The notes: generated by a model not told the origin, from the letters alone. DNA of 64,000 nucleotides from Pseudomonas rubra (GCF_028656935.1 NZ_JAMDGZ010000015.1:62001-126000), one strand, 5' to 3'. Shown: positions 1-9,067, numbered from the stretch's first letter. Made by a program: numbers and translations.

Positions 1-284
1 TGCTGATCACCCGCTACCACCCGGAGCGCGTCAGCCAGGGCGAAATGCTCGGCGTCGAAGACGTCAAGGAAATCCTCTCGGTGGCCCTGCTGGGCGTGAT
101 CCCCGAATCCCAGGCGGTGCTCAAGGCATCCAACCAGGGCGTGCCGGTGATCCTTGACGACCAGAGCGACGCTGGCCAGGCCTATAGCGATACCGTTGAC
201 CGTCTGCTGGGCAAAAACGTGGAACATCGGTTCCTTGATGTGAAGAAGAAGGGATTCTTCGAGCGCCTGTTTGGAGGCAACTAA
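1..284 (+). CDS. minD: Septum site-determining ATPase MinD, C-terminal part
   Basis: The reading frame enters from outside the window (first full codon at 3) and ends at 284, giving about 93 C-terminal residues of MinD, the membrane-bound ParA-type ATPase that recruits MinC to block division at the poles. Visible are the LITRY...GEMLGVEDV segment, the LLGVIPE strand typical of MinD, and the basic amphipathic membrane-targeting helix at the C-terminus (KKKGFFERLFGG). minE follows after 3 bases, the usual minCDE order; minC and the Walker A region lie outside the window. Confidence 0.97.
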   Translation, partial: LITRYHPERVSQGEMLGVEDVKEILSVALLGVIPESQAVLKASNQGVPVILDDQSDAGQAYSDTVDRLLGKNVEHRFLDVKKKGFFERLFGGN

Positions 285-287
285 CCA

Positions 288-542
288 ATGAACCTTTTTG
301 ACTTCTTTCGTGCCAGCAAAAAAGTAAGCACCGCCTCGGTCGCGAAAGAGCGTCTACAGATCATCGTGGCGCACGAGCGCGGTCAGCGCAGTACTCCGGA
401 CTACCTGCCAGCCCTGCAGAAGGAACTGGTGGAAGTGATCCGCAAGTACGTCAACATCGGCTCCGATGATGTGCAGGTCGCTCTGGAAAACCAGGGCAGC
501 TGCTCGATCCTGGAACTCAACATCACCCTGCCCGATCGCTGA
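288..542 (+). CDS. minE: Cell division topological specificity factor MinE
   Basis: An 84-residue protein of normal MinE length. The N-terminal half carries the membrane/MinD-interacting stretch ([11 protein letters not shown], then the [11 protein letters not shown] anti-MinCD helix), and the C-terminal half is the topological specificity domain ending in LELNITLPD. MinE stimulates MinD ATPase and drives the pole-to-pole oscillation that places the septum at mid-cell. It starts 3 bases after minD and is surely cotranscribed. A perfect REP inverted pair follows the stop and probably marks the end of the operon. Confidence 0.97.
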   Translation: MNLFDFFRASKKVSTASVAKERLQIIVAHERGQRSTPDYLPALQKELVEVIRKYVNIGSDDVQVALENQGSCSILELNITLPDR

Positions 543-562
543 TCGGCACCTAGGGACCACCT

Positions 563-633
563 GTGGGAGCGGGCTTGCCCCGCGATAGCGATGTGACTGA
601 CCCATCGCTATCGCGGGGCAAGCCCGCTCCTAC
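563..633. repeat. REP inverted pair
   Basis: Two copies of the Pseudomonas REP unit (GGAGCGGGCTTGCCCCGCGA) face each other with arms of about 28 bases that match perfectly. The pair forms a long hairpin between minE and the pseudouridine synthase gene. Such units are multicopy in fluorescent pseudomonads and may limit transcript decay or read-through. Confidence 0.9.
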
Positions 634-651
634 CTGTTTTTGGAACACGCA

Positions 652-1287
652 ATGCCGCTGTCCAACGTTCACATCCTGCATGAAGATGCCGCCATCCTGG
701 TGATCAACAAGCCGACCCTGCTGCTGTCCGTGCCAGGCCGGGCCGAAGACAACAAGGATTGCCTGATCACCCGCCTGCAGGAAAACGGCTACCCCGACGC
801 CCTGATCGTCCATCGACTTGACTGGGAAACCTCGGGGATCATCCTCCTGGCCCGCGACGCCGACAGCCACCGCGAGCTGTCGCGGCAGTTTCACGACCGC
901 GAGACCGAGAAAGCCTATACCGCCTTGTGCTGGGGCCAACCGGCGCTGGACAGCGGCAGCATCGACCTGCCGCTGCGCTATGACCCGCCAACCAAGCCGC
1001 GGCACGTGGTCGACCATGAACAGGGCAAGCATGCCCTGACCTTCTGGCGCATCGTCGAGCGCTGTGGCGATCATTGCCGGGTCGAGCTGACGCCGATCAC
1101 CGGGCGCTCGCATCAGTTGCGCGTGCACATGCTGTCGATCGGTCATCCGCTGCTGGGTGATCGCCTGTATGCCTATCCTGAGGCGCTGGCGGCCCATGAG
1201 CGGCTGTGCCTGCATGCGAGCATGCTGAGCTTTACCCATCCGGTTAGCGGTGAGCGCCTGCGCTTCGAGTGTCCGGCGCCGTTCTAA
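652..1287 (+). CDS. RluA-family pseudouridine synthase
   Basis: A 211-residue RNA pseudouridine synthase of the RluA/RsuA superfamily, converting uridine to pseudouridine in rRNA or tRNA. The catalytic motif HRLDWETSG is at residues 54-62 with Asp57 as the expected nucleophile; the early INKP motif (18-21) and GRSHQLRVHM further on are family hallmarks. There is no S4 domain. The ATG at 652 is preferred to a TTG 12 bases upstream because a GGAA lies 7 bases before it. The compact length fits the RluA-like proteins found after minE in pseudomonads. Its exact target base cannot be read from the sequence. Confidence 0.88.
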   Translation: MPLSNVHILHEDAAILVINKPTLLLSVPGRAEDNKDCLITRLQENGYPDALIVHRLDWETSGIILLARDADSHRELSRQFHDRETEKAYTALCWGQPALDSGSIDLPLRYDPPTKPRHVVDHEQGKHALTFWRIVERCGDHCRVELTPITGRSHQLRVHMLSIGHPLLGDRLYAYPEALAAHERLCLHASMLSFTHPVSGERLRFECPAPF

Positions 1288-1298
1288 GAACGCGTCGC

Positions 1299-1377
1299 CC
1301 CCAATCGCTGGCAAGCCAGCTCCCACAGGTACTGCACACATCAGACCTTGTGGGAGCTGGCTTGCCAGCGATTGGGA
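1299..1377. repeat. REP inverted pair, second sequence type
   Basis: Inverted pair of a second REP family (CAATCGCTGGCAAGCCAGCT) with a spacer of about 25 bases. The same type recurs at 7321-7394. It lies between the pseudouridine synthase and the aminopeptidase gene. Confidence 0.85.
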
Positions 1378-1435
1378 CCACACAAATCCCCAGCCAACTA
1401 GGCTAAACTCGCGCCACTGCTGTCTGGAGTGACCT

Positions 1436-2725
1436 ATGCGCGATGCACTGAATCAAGGCCTGATCGACTTCCTCAAGGCCTCCCCTACGCCGTTCCATGC
1501 CACCGCCGCCCTGGCTCAGCGCCTCGATGCCGCCGGTTACCAGCGCCTGGACGAGCGCGACAGCTGGGCCACCGTGGCCGGCGGTCGCTACTACCTGACC
1601 CGCAACGATTCCTCGATCATCGCCTTCAAGCTCGGCCGTCACTCGCCGTTGCTCGACGGTATCCGCCTGGTCGGCGCCCACACCGACAGCCCGTGCCTGC
1701 GGGTCAAGCCGCAGCCCGAACTGCAGCGCCAGGGTTTCTGGCAACTGGGCGTGGAAGTCTACGGCGGCGCCCTGCTCGCACCGTGGTTCGACCGTGACCT
1801 GTCGCTGGCCGGGCGGGTAACCTTCCGCCGTGACGGCAAGGTTGAAAGCCAGCTGGTCGACTTCAAGCTGCCGATCGCGGTGATTCCAAACCTTGCGATC
1901 CACCTCAACCGCACCGCCAACGAAGGTTGGACGATCAATCCGCAGACCGAGCTGCCGCCGATCCTGGCCCAGGTCGCCGGTGACGAGCGCGTGGACTTTC
2001 GCGCCCTGCTCACCGAGCAACTGGCCCGCGAACACGGCCTGAACGCCGACGTGGTGCTGGACTACGAGCTGAGCTTCTACGACACCCAGAGCGCCGCCCT
2101 GATCGGCTTGCATGGCGAATTCATCGCTGGCGCGCGCCTGGACAACCTGCTGTCCTGCTATGCCGGCCTACAGGCGCTGCTGAGCGCTGACAGCGATGAA
2201 ACCTGCGTACTGGTATGCAACGACCACGAAGAGGTCGGCTCCTGCTCAGCCTGTGGCGCCGACGGCCCGATGCTCGAGCAAACCCTGCGCCGCCTGCTGC
2301 CTGAGGGTGACGACTTCGTCCGGGCCATCCAGCGCTCGCTGCTGGTTTCGGCCGACAACGCCCACGGCGTGCACCCCAACTACGCCGACAAACACGACGG
2401 CAACCACGGGCCCAAGCTCAATGCCGGCCCGGTGATCAAGGTCAACAACAACCAGCGCTACGCCACCAACAGCGAAACCGCCGGGTTCTTCCGCCACCTG
2501 TGCATGGCCGAGGAAGTGCCGGTGCAGAGCTTCGTGGTGCGCAGCGACATGGGCTGCGGCTCGACCATCGGCCCGATCACCGCCAGCCACCTGGGCGTAC
2601 GCACCGTCGATATCGGCCTGCCGACCTTCGCCATGCACTCGATTCGCGAACTGTGCGGCAGCCATGACCTGGCACACCTGGTCAAGGTGCTGACGGCGTT
2701 CTATCGCAGTCGCGATTTGCCTTGA
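1436..2725 (+). CDS. apeB: M18-family metalloaminopeptidase
   Basis: A 429-residue cytosolic zinc aminopeptidase of family M18 (aspartyl/aminopeptidase I type, usually annotated ApeB in Pseudomonas). Metal-binding motifs are visible in order: GAHTDSP with His82 and Asp84, the RLDNLLS aspartate, DHEEVGS with the paired glutamates, and a C-terminal MHS(I)REL histidine region. These enzymes form large tetrahedral dodecamers that trim N-terminal residues from peptides. The start is supported by GGAG about 8 bases upstream. It is flanked by REP elements on both sides, suggesting a single-gene unit. Confidence 0.93.
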   Translation: MRDALNQGLIDFLKASPTPFHATAALAQRLDAAGYQRLDERDSWATVAGGRYYLTRNDSSIIAFKLGRHSPLLDGIRLVGAHTDSPCLRVKPQPELQRQGFWQLGVEVYGGALLAPWFDRDLSLAGRVTFRRDGKVESQLVDFKLPIAVIPNLAIHLNRTANEGWTINPQTELPPILAQVAGDERVDFRALLTEQLAREHGLNADVVLDYELSFYDTQSAALIGLHGEFIAGARLDNLLSCYAGLQALLSADSDETCVLVCNDHEEVGSCSACGADGPMLEQTLRRLLPEGDDFVRAIQRSLLVSADNAHGVHPNYADKHDGNHGPKLNAGPVIKVNNNQRYATNSETAGFFRHLCMAEEVPVQSFVVRSDMGCGSTIGPITASHLGVRTVDIGLPTFAMHSIRELCGSHDLAHLVKVLTAFYRSRDLP

Positions 2726-2730
2726 CGCAC

Positions 2731-2780
2731 GCATCGCGGGGCAAGCCCGCTCCTACACTGTGGGAGCGGGCCTGACCCCG
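2731..2780. repeat. REP inverted pair, partly degenerate
   Basis: GCATCGCGGGGCAAGCCCGC followed within about 10 bases by an inverted, degenerate partner (GTGGGAGCGGGCCTGACCCC). It sits just after the aminopeptidase stop. Confidence 0.8.
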
Positions 2781-2848
2781 ATCAACCCCCTGCCCGGCGA
2801 ATCCCGCTATGCTTGAGCCATAACTCTCAAGCACAAGGACCTTGCCGC

Positions 2849-3013
2849 ATGTCAGCCTTCTCATCCCTGTTCCTTCCGGTCATCGCCGGCCTGATCCTGC
2901 TGACCGTGGGCTTCAACCTGCGCGATCGCAATATCGGCGTGCTGATGATGTGGATCGGCACCCTGGGCATGATTGGCATCATGTGCTGGAAGATCCTCGA
3001 GAAACTCAACTGA
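2849..3013 (+). CDS. Small inner-membrane protein, unknown function
   Basis: A 54-residue protein starting at the ATG of MSAFSSLFLP, chosen over a longer in-frame ORF because a purine-rich AAGGA lies just upstream. It has two hydrophobic segments (about residues 6-20 and 27-46) joined by a short polar loop (NLRDRNIG), so it is probably a two-helix inner-membrane protein. I do not recognise a named family. It ends 48 bases before the MscS-type channel gene on the same strand and may be cotranscribed with it. Confidence 0.65.
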   Translation: MSAFSSLFLPVIAGLILLTVGFNLRDRNIGVLMMWIGTLGMIGIMCWKILEKLN

Positions 3014-3061
3014 CAAATACACTACACTCGGGCGATTGATCGTTTTGAGGTTGATTGTCCG

Positions 3062-5221
3062 GTGCCTGCCTTTTTCCGCGTTGTTCTGTTGCTCCTGCCT
3101 TTGCTCTTCGTTGCCCCGGCGCACGCCGCAGGCTTGCCGGGCTTGCTCGGTGGCGGCGGCAAGGCGCAGCCTGAAGCCACAGAACCCCTGGGCCAGTCGC
3201 TGGACGAGGTGATCAAGACTCTGGAGAACGACCAGCAACGCAGCAAACTGCTGGCCGACCTGAAAAAACTGCGCGATAGCAGCAAGCAGGCGCAACCCAG
3301 CGTCGAGCAAGGTGTGCTGGGCCTGATCGGCAGCACCTTCAACGAGCTGGAGAAACAGTTCAGTGGCGAGGCCAGCCCCTTCAATCGCTGGAGCCGCGAA
3401 CTGGAACTGGCGCAGATCGAGTTCGACGCCCGCCTGGTGCCCTGGCACGAATGGCCGCCAATCCTGTTTGGCTTTGCCGCGATCATCGCCCTCTGGAGCC
3501 TGCTGGCCTATGCCCTGAACTGGGCTGGCCACCAGCTACGCCTGCGCTTTGGCCTCACCGAAGAACTGCCGCAGCATCCGCGCACCTGGGACCTGGTGCG
3601 CTTCGCCCTGCGCAAGCTCGGGCCCTGGTTGGTCGCGCTGGTGATCACCGTGTACCTGAGCTTCGCCCTGCCCTCGTCCCTGGGCAAGTCGATGGCGATG
3701 GTCCTGGCTTATGCGCTGGTGGTCGGCACCTGCTTCTCGGCGATCTGCGTCATCGCCTTCTCTCTGCTCGACGGCCCGCACCGCCACCGCGCCTTGCACA
3801 TTCTTCGCCACCAGGCGTTTCGCCCGCTGTGGCTGATCGGCAGCTTCGCCGCCTTTGGCGAGGCCATGAACGATCCGCGCATGGCCAGCGCCCTGGGTGA
3901 TCACCTTGCGCACACCCTGGCGACCCTGGCCAACATCCTTGCCGGGCTGTCCACCGGGCTGTTCATCCTGCGTTTTCGCCGCCCTATCGCCCACCTGATC
4001 CGCAACCAGCCGCTGTCCCGGCGCCTGACCCGACGGGCGCTGAGCGACACCATCGAAATCCTCGGCACCTTCTGGTACCTGCCCGCGCTGGTGCTGGTGG
4101 CGATCTCGCTGTTCGCCACGTTCATTTCCGCCGGCGACACCAGCACTGCCCTGCGCCAGTCGCTGATGTGCACGGTGCTGGTGATTCTGTGCATGGTCAT
4201 CAATGGCCTGGTCCGTCGCCATGCACTCAAGCCGCAGCGGGCCAACCGCCGCCAGGCGGTGTACTCGGAACGCTTGAAGAGCTTCAGCTACACCCTGGTG
4301 CACCTGGTTATCTGGCTGGTGTTCATCGAACTGGGCCTGCGCGTCTGGGGCTTTTCGCTGATCGGTTTTGCCGAAGGCGAAGGCCATGAAGTGGCGGTGC
4401 GACTGCTTGGCCTGGCTGGCACCCTGATCGCCGCCTGGCTGGTGTGGATCCTCGCCGATACCGCCGTGCACCACGCCCTCACCCGCTCGCGCAAAGGCCT
4501 GGCCAATGCCCGCGCACAAACCATGATGCCGCTGATCCGCAACGTGCTGTTCGTGGCGATTTTCATCATCGCGGTGATCGTCGCCCTGGCCAACATGGGC
4601 ATGAACGTCACCCCGTTGCTGGCGGGTGCCGGTGTCATCGGCCTGGCCATCGGTTTTGGCGCGCAGTCGCTGGTCGCCGACCTGATCACCGGGCTGTTCA
4701 TCATCATTGAAGATTCCCTGGCCATCGACGACTACGTCGATGTCGGCGGCCACCTGGGCACGGTCGAGGGCCTGACCATCCGCACCGTGCGCCTGCGCGA
4801 TATCGACGGTATCGTCCACACCATTCCGTTCAGCGAAATCAAAAGCATCAAGAACTACTCCCGCGAGTTCGGCTACGCGATCTTTCGGGTGGCCATTCCG
4901 CACAGCATGAACATCGACCAGGCGATCAGCCTGATCCGCGATGTCGGGCAGAAGATGCGCAACGATCCGTTGATGCGCCGCAATATCTGGTCGCCGCTGG
5001 AGCTGCAGGGCGTGGAGAGTTTCGAGTCGGGCTCGGCGATTCTGCGCGCACGTTTCAAAACCGCGCCGATCAAGCAGTGGGAAGTGTCGCGGGCGTTCAA
5101 CCTGGCGCTCAAGCGTCAGCTCGATGAGGCTGGCCTGGACCTGGCCACTCCGCGCCTGAGTGTGCAGGTCATCACCGCCGACGCCAGCACGCCGTTCAGC
5201 GAAAGCCCGCCCAAGGCCTAA
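3062..5221 (+). CDS. Large MscS-family mechanosensitive ion channel
   Basis: A 719-residue membrane protein of the small-conductance mechanosensitive channel family. A GTG-initiated signal peptide (LLLLPLLFVAPAHA) precedes a periplasmic region rich in charged residues, then about ten hydrophobic segments. The MscS pore helix and beta domain are clear near residues 515-570 (AGAGVIGLAIGFGAQSLVAD then LITGLFIIIED and DDYVDVGG). The cytosolic C-terminal cage domain follows. Extra N-terminal helices place it with the longer YbdG/YnaI/MscK-like members, which release solutes on hypo-osmotic shock. The gene converges with the GntR repressor gene, overlapping it by 4 bases. Confidence 0.92.
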   Translation: MPAFFRVVLLLLPLLFVAPAHAAGLPGLLGGGGKAQPEATEPLGQSLDEVIKTLENDQQRSKLLADLKKLRDSSKQAQPSVEQGVLGLIGSTFNELEKQFSGEASPFNRWSRELELAQIEFDARLVPWHEWPPILFGFAAIIALWSLLAYALNWAGHQLRLRFGLTEELPQHPRTWDLVRFALRKLGPWLVALVITVYLSFALPSSLGKSMAMVLAYALVVGTCFSAICVIAFSLLDGPHRHRALHILRHQAFRPLWLIGSFAAFGEAMNDPRMASALGDHLAHTLATLANILAGLSTGLFILRFRRPIAHLIRNQPLSRRLTRRALSDTIEILGTFWYLPALVLVAISLFATFISAGDTSTALRQSLMCTVLVILCMVINGLVRRHALKPQRANRRQAVYSERLKSFSYTLVHLVIWLVFIELGLRVWGFSLIGFAEGEGHEVAVRLLGLAGTLIAAWLVWILADTAVHHALTRSRKGLANARAQTMMPLIRNVLFVAIFIIAVIVALANMGMNVTPLLAGAGVIGLAIGFGAQSLVADLITGLFIIIEDSLAIDDYVDVGGHLGTVEGLTIRTVRLRDIDGIVHTIPFSEIKSIKNYSREFGYAIFRVAIPHSMNIDQAISLIRDVGQKMRNDPLMRRNIWSPLELQGVESFESGSAILRARFKTAPIKQWEVSRAFNLALKRQLDEAGLDLATPRLSVQVITADASTPFSESPPKA

Positions 5222-5931
5222 CCAGCTTCGGCCTTGATGCGAATCGCATCATGGCGCCAATACTCCAGGTCACAGTCGATCAGCCGCCCGTGCTGGTCGC
5301 TGTTGATCCGGGTGATGTGCAGCCCGGGGCTGCCAGCCGAGACCTTGAGCGCCAACGCCGCAGCCACTGGCAAGGCAGTCGGCAAAATCTCGAAGCGCAC
5401 GCGGCCGTACTCGATGCCGTAATGGCCGGCATACAGCTCGGTCAGCGACCGGCTCAAGTCGTGCTCAAGAATGCCGGGGAAGTACTCCGGGTTCAGGTAG
5501 TGCTCGGCATACAGCACCGCACGCCCGTCGATTCGCCGTAGCCGGCAGATCTGGATCACGCTCGACAGCGGCGCCAGTTGCAACCGTGCGCACACCGATG
5601 CCGCCGCTGGCAGCAGGCGCGCCGACAGCAGCTCGGTGCGCGCCTCGCGGCCCTGGGCGCGGACCATGGCGTGAAAGTGGCTGCGCTCGATCAGGTCGTA
5701 GGTCAGGCGCTGCGGCGCGACAAACCAGCCGCGCCGCTCCTCGCGGTAAATCAGCCCACGGGCCTCCAGTTGCACCAGCGCCTCACGCAGGGTGATGCGC
5801 GTGGTGTCGAACACCTCGCTAAGCTTGCGTTCGGCCGGCAGTTTGCAGCCGGGCGACAACAGGCCGTGTTCGATCTGCTCCTGCAGGGCATGACAGATGG
5901 CTGTTACTGCACGCTGTGGCAGTGGCTGCAT
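5218..5931 (-). CDS. GntR/HutC-family transcriptional regulator (UTRA domain)
   Basis: A 237-residue regulator: winged helix-turn-helix at about residues 5-75 (GCKLPAERKLSEVFDTTRIT, then LREALVQLEARGLI) and a UTRA ligand-binding domain from about 90 to the end. The ATG at 5931 is preferred to an adjacent TTG. It is divergent from the ABC importer operon starting at 6224, the usual arrangement for a local repressor. Two dre-like palindromes lie in the intergenic region. UTRA domains bind small effectors such as sugar phosphates, urocanate or phosphonates; the effector here is not readable. Control of the neighbouring transport operon is inferred. Confidence 0.9.
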   Translation of the reverse strand: MQPLPQRAVTAICHALQEQIEHGLLSPGCKLPAERKLSEVFDTTRITLREALVQLEARGLIYREERRGWFVAPQRLTYDLIERSHFHAMVRAQGREARTELLSARLLPAAASVCARLQLAPLSSVIQICRLRRIDGRAVLYAEHYLNPEYFPGILEHDLSRSLTELYAGHYGIEYGRVRFEILPTALPVAAALALKVSAGSPGLHITRINSDQHGRLIDCDLEYWRHDAIRIKAEAG

Positions 5932-5945
5932 CAAAGGTTACCTAT

Positions 5946-5959
5946 CTGGACTAGTCCAG
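5946..5959. promoter_or_regulatory. Candidate GntR operator, site 1
   Basis: Perfect 14-base palindrome CTGGACTAGTCCAG, 14 bases upstream of the GntR start codon. It matches the dre operator of HutC-subfamily GntR regulators (TTGGTCTAGACCAA) at 10 of 14 positions, including the central CTAG. Likely an autoregulatory site; inferred. Confidence 0.6.
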
Positions 5960-6144
5960 CTCCGCAAACGCACCCAATTGGCGCCTTCAGGGCTATGAGA
6001 ATAGTGCAAGCCTAGGCAACTCAGATGAATGCCAGATGACAGCCAGGGTGGTCTACGCTTGATTTTCAGGGGCGAAAACCCTGGCCGGCAGCGAGCCTGG
6101 ACATCAAATTGTCATGCAACAGGCCTACCTTGGCTCAGGTATTG

Positions 6145-6158
6145 CTGACCTAGACCAA
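6145..6158. promoter_or_regulatory. Candidate GntR operator, site 2
   Basis: CTGACCTAGACCAA matches the dre consensus TTGGTCTAGACCAA at 11 of 14 positions, with the right half-site exact. It lies 65 bases before the binding-protein gene, where a repressor could block the importer promoter. Inferred from sequence similarity only. Confidence 0.5.
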
Positions 6159-6223
6159 CCGAACCGCAACAACGTCCAACAACACCTTTTGCGTTTTGCA
6201 CGGCACCCATCAAGGAGCTTCGG

Positions 6224-7288
6224 ATGAAACAGCTTTTTCTGGCGTCACTGTTAGGCTCGAGTATCGCTTTCTGCACAGCGGCCATGGCCGCCGACACTGA
6301 CCTTGCGGCCCTTGAGGACGCCGCCCGCAAGGAAGGCACGGTCAACAGCGTGGGCATGCCCGATGCCTGGGCCAACTGGAAAGGCACCTGGGAGGACCTT
6401 GCGAAAAAATACGGCCTCAAGCACATGGACACCGACATGAGCTCGGCCCAGGAAGTAGCCAAGTTCGATGCCGAAAAAGACAACGCCAGTGCCGACATCG
6501 GTGACGTCGGCGCCGCCTTCGGCCCGATCGCCGTGGCCAAGGGCGTGACCCAGCCGTACAAGCCAAGCACCTGGGAGCAGGTCCCGGACTGGGCCAAGGA
6601 CAAGGACGGCCACTGGGCCCTGGCCTATACCGGCACCATCGCCTTCATCATCAACAAGCAGTTGGTGAAGGAAGCCGACATGCCGAAAACCTGGCATGAC
6701 CTGGAAAAGGGCAAGTACAAGGTCGCCATCGGTGACGTCGGTACCGCCGCCCAGGCCGCCAACGGTGTGCTGGCCGCCGCCATTGCCTACAAGGGCGACG
6801 AGAAGAACATCGAACCGGGCCTGCAACTGTTCACCAAGCTGGCGCAGCAGAAGCGCCTGTCGCTGGCCAACCCGACTATCCAGACCCTGGAGAAGGGCGA
6901 AATCGAAGTCGGCGTGGTCTGGGACTTCAACGGCCTGAGCTACCGCCAGCAGATCGACCCGAGCCGCTTCGAAGTGTTGATCCCGTCTGACGGCTCGGTG
7001 ATTTCCGGCTACACCACCATCATCAACAAGTACGCGAAAAACCCCAACGCCGCCAAGCTGACCCGCGAGTACATCTTCAGCGATGCCGGGCAGATCAACC
7101 TGGCCAAGGGGCACGCCCGGCCGATCCGTGCCGAGCACCTGAAACTGCCGGCCGATGTACAGGCCAAGCTGCTGCCTAACGAGCAATACAAGGCCGTACA
7201 GCCGATCAAGGATGCAGCAGCGTGGGAAGCGACCTCCAAGGCACTGCCGCAGAAGTGGCAGGAGCAAGTGATCATCGAGATGGAGTGA
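6224..7288 (+). CDS. Periplasmic ABC substrate-binding protein
   Basis: A 354-residue extracellular solute-binding protein, first gene of the importer operon. A signal peptide (MKQLFLASLLGSSIAFCTAAMA, cleavage before ADT) leads into a family-1/6-type binding fold like that of Fe(III), thiamine, polyamine and 2-aminoethylphosphonate binding proteins. An AAGGAG ribosome site precedes the ATG. Ligand contacts cannot be assigned by eye. The link with a phosphodiesterase-like gene and a HAD phosphatase suggests a phosphorylated or phosphonate-type ligand, which is inference. A REP pair separates it from the next gene. Confidence 0.88.
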   Translation: MKQLFLASLLGSSIAFCTAAMAADTDLAALEDAARKEGTVNSVGMPDAWANWKGTWEDLAKKYGLKHMDTDMSSAQEVAKFDAEKDNASADIGDVGAAFGPIAVAKGVTQPYKPSTWEQVPDWAKDKDGHWALAYTGTIAFIINKQLVKEADMPKTWHDLEKGKYKVAIGDVGTAAQAANGVLAAAIAYKGDEKNIEPGLQLFTKLAQQKRLSLANPTIQTLEKGEIEVGVVWDFNGLSYRQQIDPSRFEVLIPSDGSVISGYTTIINKYAKNPNAAKLTREYIFSDAGQINLAKGHARPIRAEHLKLPADVQAKLLPNEQYKAVQPIKDAAAWEATSKALPQKWQEQVIIEME

Positions 7289-7320
7289 TCTGTTTGGGGG
7301 TGTCAGGCAGCCCCTGCAGC

Positions 7321-7394
7321 CCCCAATCGCTGGCAAGCCAGCTCCCACAAGGTCCGGAGTATGCAGTACCTGTGGGAGCTGGCTTGCCAGCGAT
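7321..7394. repeat. REP inverted pair inside the ABC operon
   Basis: Same sequence type as 1299-1377 (CAATCGCTGGCAAGCCAGCT and its inverse). It lies between the binding-protein gene and the downstream enzyme gene, where it could stabilise the upstream message so that the binding protein is made in excess. Confidence 0.85.
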
Positions 7395-7421
7395 GAGGTC
7401 AGCCACAATTGCGGAGTCCCT

Positions 7422-8228
7422 ATGAACCACAACGTCATCCTGGTCCTGCTCGATGGCCTCAACCATCAGGTCGCGCACCACGCCATGGGCCATCTGCACG
7501 CCTATGTCGAAGCCGACCGCGCCGCGCTGTACCGGCTCGAATGCGAGCTGCCGTCATTGTCGCGGCCGCTGTACGAATGCATCCTCACCGGCGTCGCCCC
7601 GATCGACAGCGGCATCGTCCATAACAACGTCAATCGCCTGTCCAACCAGCGCAGCGTGTTCCACTACGCCCGCGAAGCCGGTCTGGGCACGGCAGCGGCG
7701 GCTTATCACTGGATCAGCGAGCTGTACAACCGCTCGCCCTTCGACCCGCTGCGTGACCGTCACACCCATGCCCCCAAGCTGCCGATCCAGCACGGGCTGT
7801 TCTACTACGCCGACCATTACCCGGATTCGCACCTGTTCGCCGACGCTGAGTACCTGCGCCGCCGTCATGCACCGAACTTCCTCCTGGTGCACCCGATGAA
7901 CATCGACGACGCCGGCCACCGCCATGGCCTGGACAGCAGCCAGTACCGCAACAGCGCGCGCAGCGCCGATATCCTCCTGGCCGACTACCTGCGCACCTGG
8001 CTCGAAGAGGGTTACCAGGTCCTGGTCACCGCCGACCACGGCATGAACAACGACCGCTCGCACAACGGTCTGCTGGCCGAAGAGCGTGAAGTACCGCTGT
8101 TTGTCTTCGGTGAGGCGTTCAGCCTCGACCCCGCCGCCAAGCCGCTGCAAACCGAACTGTGCGGCACCCTCTGCGAACTGCTCGGCGTGCCTCACGACAA
8201 ACCGGTCTGCCGGGAGCTGCTCAAGTGA
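7422..8228 (+). CDS. Alkaline-phosphatase-superfamily phosphodiesterase/phosphatase
   Basis: A 268-residue enzyme of the nucleotide pyrophosphatase/phosphodiesterase branch of the alkaline phosphatase superfamily. Metal and nucleophile motifs are visible: LLDGL with Asp11, PSLSRP with a Ser47 at the position usually held by the Thr/Ser nucleophile, a central NIDDAGHRHG, TADHGM, and a late SHNG histidine. There is no signal peptide, so it should act in the cytoplasm on imported substrate. It is shorter than phosphonoacetate hydrolases (about 400 residues). The stop overlaps the first permease start (GTGA), indicating translational coupling to the transporter. The substrate is unknown. Confidence 0.82.
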   Translation: MNHNVILVLLDGLNHQVAHHAMGHLHAYVEADRAALYRLECELPSLSRPLYECILTGVAPIDSGIVHNNVNRLSNQRSVFHYAREAGLGTAAAAYHWISELYNRSPFDPLRDRHTHAPKLPIQHGLFYYADHYPDSHLFADAEYLRRRHAPNFLLVHPMNIDDAGHRHGLDSSQYRNSARSADILLADYLRTWLEEGYQVLVTADHGMNNDRSHNGLLAEEREVPLFVFGEAFSLDPAAKPLQTELCGTLCELLGVPHDKPVCRELLK

Positions 8229-9067
8229 ATTCGATCAAGCGCGGCAAATGGCTGGCCCTGCTCTGCCTGCTGCCTTTCGCAGTGTTTTTCATCATCTTCC
8301 AGATCGCCCCGCTGGCCTGGGTCATGCTCCACAGCGTGCAGGTGGAATCGAGCTGGGGCCTGGACAACTTCAGCAAGGTGTTCAATTCGAAGTTCTACCG
8401 CCAGGCGATCCAGCACAGCCTGGAAATCAGCTTCTGGTCGAGCCTGTTCGGCATCCTGATCGCGATCCTCGGCAGCTACTCGTTGCGCCGGGTCGACTCG
8501 CGCCTGCGCGACTTCGTCAACGCCTTCGCCAACATGACCAGCAACTTCTCCGGGGTACCGCTGGCCTTCGCCTTCATCATCCTGCTCGGCTTTAACGGCG
8601 CGTTGACCCTGCTGCTCAAGCAGGCCGGGATCATCGAAGACTTCAACCTCTACTCCAAGACCGGCCTGATCATCCTCTACACCTATTTCCAGATCCCGCT
8701 GGGCGTTCTGCTGCTGTACCCGGCCTTCGACGCCCTGCGCGAAGACTGGCGCGAGTCGGCCGAGCTGCTGGGCGCCAACGCCTGGCAATACTGGCGACTG
8801 ATCGGCCTGCCCGTGCTGACACCAGCGCTGCTGGGCACCTTCGTGATCCTTCTGGCCAACGCCCTGGGCGCTTACGCCACGGTGTATGCGCTGACCACCG
8901 GTAACTTTAACGTACTGCCGATCCGCATCGCCGCGCTGGTGGCCGGCGACATCTCGCTGGACCCGAACCTGGCCAGCGCCCTGGCGGTCATCCTGGTCGG
9001 GCTGATGACCCTGGTGACCGTTGTCCATCAATGGCTTTTGAAGCGGAGCTACCATGTCGCGCGCTGA
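8225..9067 (+). CDS. ABC transporter permease, first subunit
   Basis: A 280-residue inner-membrane permease with about six hydrophobic segments; the first is LLCLLPFAVFFIIFQIAPLA near the N-terminus. The coupling-helix EAA-type motif ESAELLGANAWQYWRLIGLP is about residues 178-197, the site that contacts the ATPase. A GTG start overlapping the previous stop by 4 bases is chosen over a longer in-frame ORF inside the enzyme gene. It is similar to PotB/PhnU-type permeases. Confidence 0.9.
   Translation: MNSIKRGKWLALLCLLPFAVFFIIFQIAPLAWVMLHSVQVESSWGLDNFSKVFNSKFYRQAIQHSLEISFWSSLFGILIAILGSYSLRRVDSRLRDFVNAFANMTSNFSGVPLAFAFIILLGFNGALTLLLKQAGIIEDFNLYSKTGLIILYTYFQIPLGVLLLYPAFDALREDWRESAELLGANAWQYWRLIGLPVLTPALLGTFVILLANALGAYATVYALTTGNFNVLPIRIAALVAGDISLDPNLASALAVILVGLMTLVTVVHQWLLKRSYHVAR

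Noticed and set aside
3536-4903. 455-residue minus-strand ORF opposite the MscS-type channel gene
   Set aside because: Composition is Gln/His/Asp/Gly repetitive, typical of the antisense of a GC-rich gene, and it overlaps a clear family member fully.
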